Assembly (NCBI RefSeq): GCF_003253735.1
Contig: NZ_QKYW01000001.1
Coordinates: 1,054,001-1,118,000, forward strand
Direction: 5' to 3'
DNA: 64,000 nucleotides
DNA from: Pseudomonas sp. URMO17WK12:I2
GTDB taxonomy: Bacteria > Pseudomonadota > Gammaproteobacteria > Pseudomonadales > Pseudomonadaceae
This document shows positions 63,494 through 64,000 of this stretch, in pieces (position 1 is the first letter of the stretch; each line of letters opens with the position of its first letter). A model generated the notes under the pieces. That model worked only from the letters and a program-made list of their open reading frames with translations. It ran no database searches and was not told the DNA's origin. A program made the translations under genes and the position numbers.

Positions 63494-64000
63494 GTGACGA
63501 GCAACTGGCGTGGCGCGATAACGCGCCGTTTGGTGCTGCTGATCGCGGCCTGCCTGGCCGTTGGAGTAATCACCGGCGAATATGCCTGGGCCATCGCCAT
63601 CGGGCTGGCCGCCCACCTGCTCTGGAACCTCAGCCAGCTGCTGCGCCTGCATGCCTGGCTCAAGGATCACCAGCCCGACGAACCACCGCCCGATGGCTAC
63701 GGCATGTGGGGCGAAGTGTTCGACAGTATCTACCACCTGCAGCGCCGTAATCAGCGTGCCCGCGGCCGCCTGCAGGCCGTGATCGACCGCGTGCAGGAGT
63801 CCACGGCGGCGCTGCGCGATGCAGTGATCATGCTCGACAGCCACGGCAACCTGGAGTGGTGGAACAAGGCGTCGGAAACCCTGCTGGGCTTGAAAACGCC
63901 CCAGGACAGCGGCCAGTCGATCACCAACCTGGTACGCGACCCACGCTTCAAGGACTACTTCGAGCGCGGCAACTTCCTCGAACCCCTCGACCTGCCTTCG
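63494..64000 (+). CDS. phoR: Phosphate sensor histidine kinase PhoR, N-terminal part (3' end outside window)
   Basis: 169 residues are visible before the window ends. GTG start; an ATG at 63483 is out of frame and closes at once. Two hydrophobic segments lie at about 12-26 and 31-48 (LVLLIAACLAVGVITGEYAW, IAIGLAAHLLWNLSQLLRLH), then a helical linker (VFDSIYHLQRRNQRARGRLQ). A PAS domain begins near 100 (STAALRDAVIMLDSHGNLEW with WNKASETLLGLK). The kinase core lies outside. It controls PhoB phosphorylation with the Pst system. Confidence 0.95.
   Translation, partial: MTSNWRGAITRRLVLLIAACLAVGVITGEYAWAIAIGLAAHLLWNLSQLLRLHAWLKDHQPDEPPPDGYGMWGEVFDSIYHLQRRNQRARGRLQAVIDRVQESTAALRDAVIMLDSHGNLEWWNKASETLLGLKTPQDSGQSITNLVRDPRFKDYFERGNFLEPLDLPS

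Overview
The window is a stretch of chromosome from a GC-rich gammaproteobacterium of the genus Pseudomonas in the broad sense. The evidence is the gene order: the Pil-Chp chemosensory cluster (pilGHIJK-chpABC), pilT-pilU, the pyrR-pyrB-pyrC' operon with a non-catalytic dihydroorotase, metX-metW, exbB-exbD-tonB followed by oxyR-recG, rubredoxin and its reductase, ubiC-ubiA and phoB-phoR. Nearly all of it is core genome. I see no tRNA, rRNA, CRISPR array, insertion sequence or prophage.

Layout. 1-2028: the 3' end of rhlE, then a YceI protein and a cytochrome b561. 2029-6416: a variable segment with an AT-richer gene-poor stretch, a membrane fatty-acid hydroxylase/sterol desaturase, a nitroreductase and a membrane-anchored winged-helix regulator. 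6417-8783: bioA and rsmE. 9048-22531 (minus strand): the twitching-motility chemosensory operon, including the roughly 2,490-residue kinase ChpA. 22760-28642: gshB, tonB3, yqgE, ruvX and the pyrimidine genes. 28758-31364: a tandem-TM2 membrane protein divergent from a two-gene radical-SAM/DUF4130 operon that has a near-perfect LexA box directly in front of it. 31455-33844: pilU and pilT, the pilus retraction ATPases. 33982-42831: yggS-proC-yggT-yggU, a dynamin-like GTPase, metXW, rdgB and hemW. 42909-44741: small membrane proteins at what looks like a synteny junction. 44768-50525: rph, yicC, gmk, rpoZ, spoT and ridA. 50566-58563: a nucleotide-sugar-epimerase-like protein, exbB-exbD-tonB, oxyR, recG and a YbaK-HDOD fusion. 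58609-64000: a small SCP2-like protein, HU, rubredoxin reductase, rubredoxin (55 residues), ubiC, ubiA and phoB-phoR, the last cut by the window edge.

How the genes work together. Type IV pilus control dominates: ChpA with PilI and ChpC (CheW-like), PilJ (receptor), PilK and ChpB (adaptation enzymes) and PilG and PilH (response regulators) governs extension and retraction. PilT and PilU perform retraction. TonB3 lies one gene from pilG. Other modules are pyrimidine synthesis, methionine synthesis, stringent response (rpoZ, spoT), peroxide response (oxyR), iron uptake energisation (exbBD-tonB) and phosphate control (phoBR).

Most notable points. (1) A LexA-box-controlled radical SAM plus DUF4130 operon that is a candidate uncharacterised DNA-repair system. 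(2) A family of about 140-190 bp interspersed repeats with inverted ends, present four times; two copies begin on the last base of a stop codon. (3) A single dynamin-like GTPase between yggU and metX. (4) A tryptophan-containing repeated motif in the acidic linker of ChpA.
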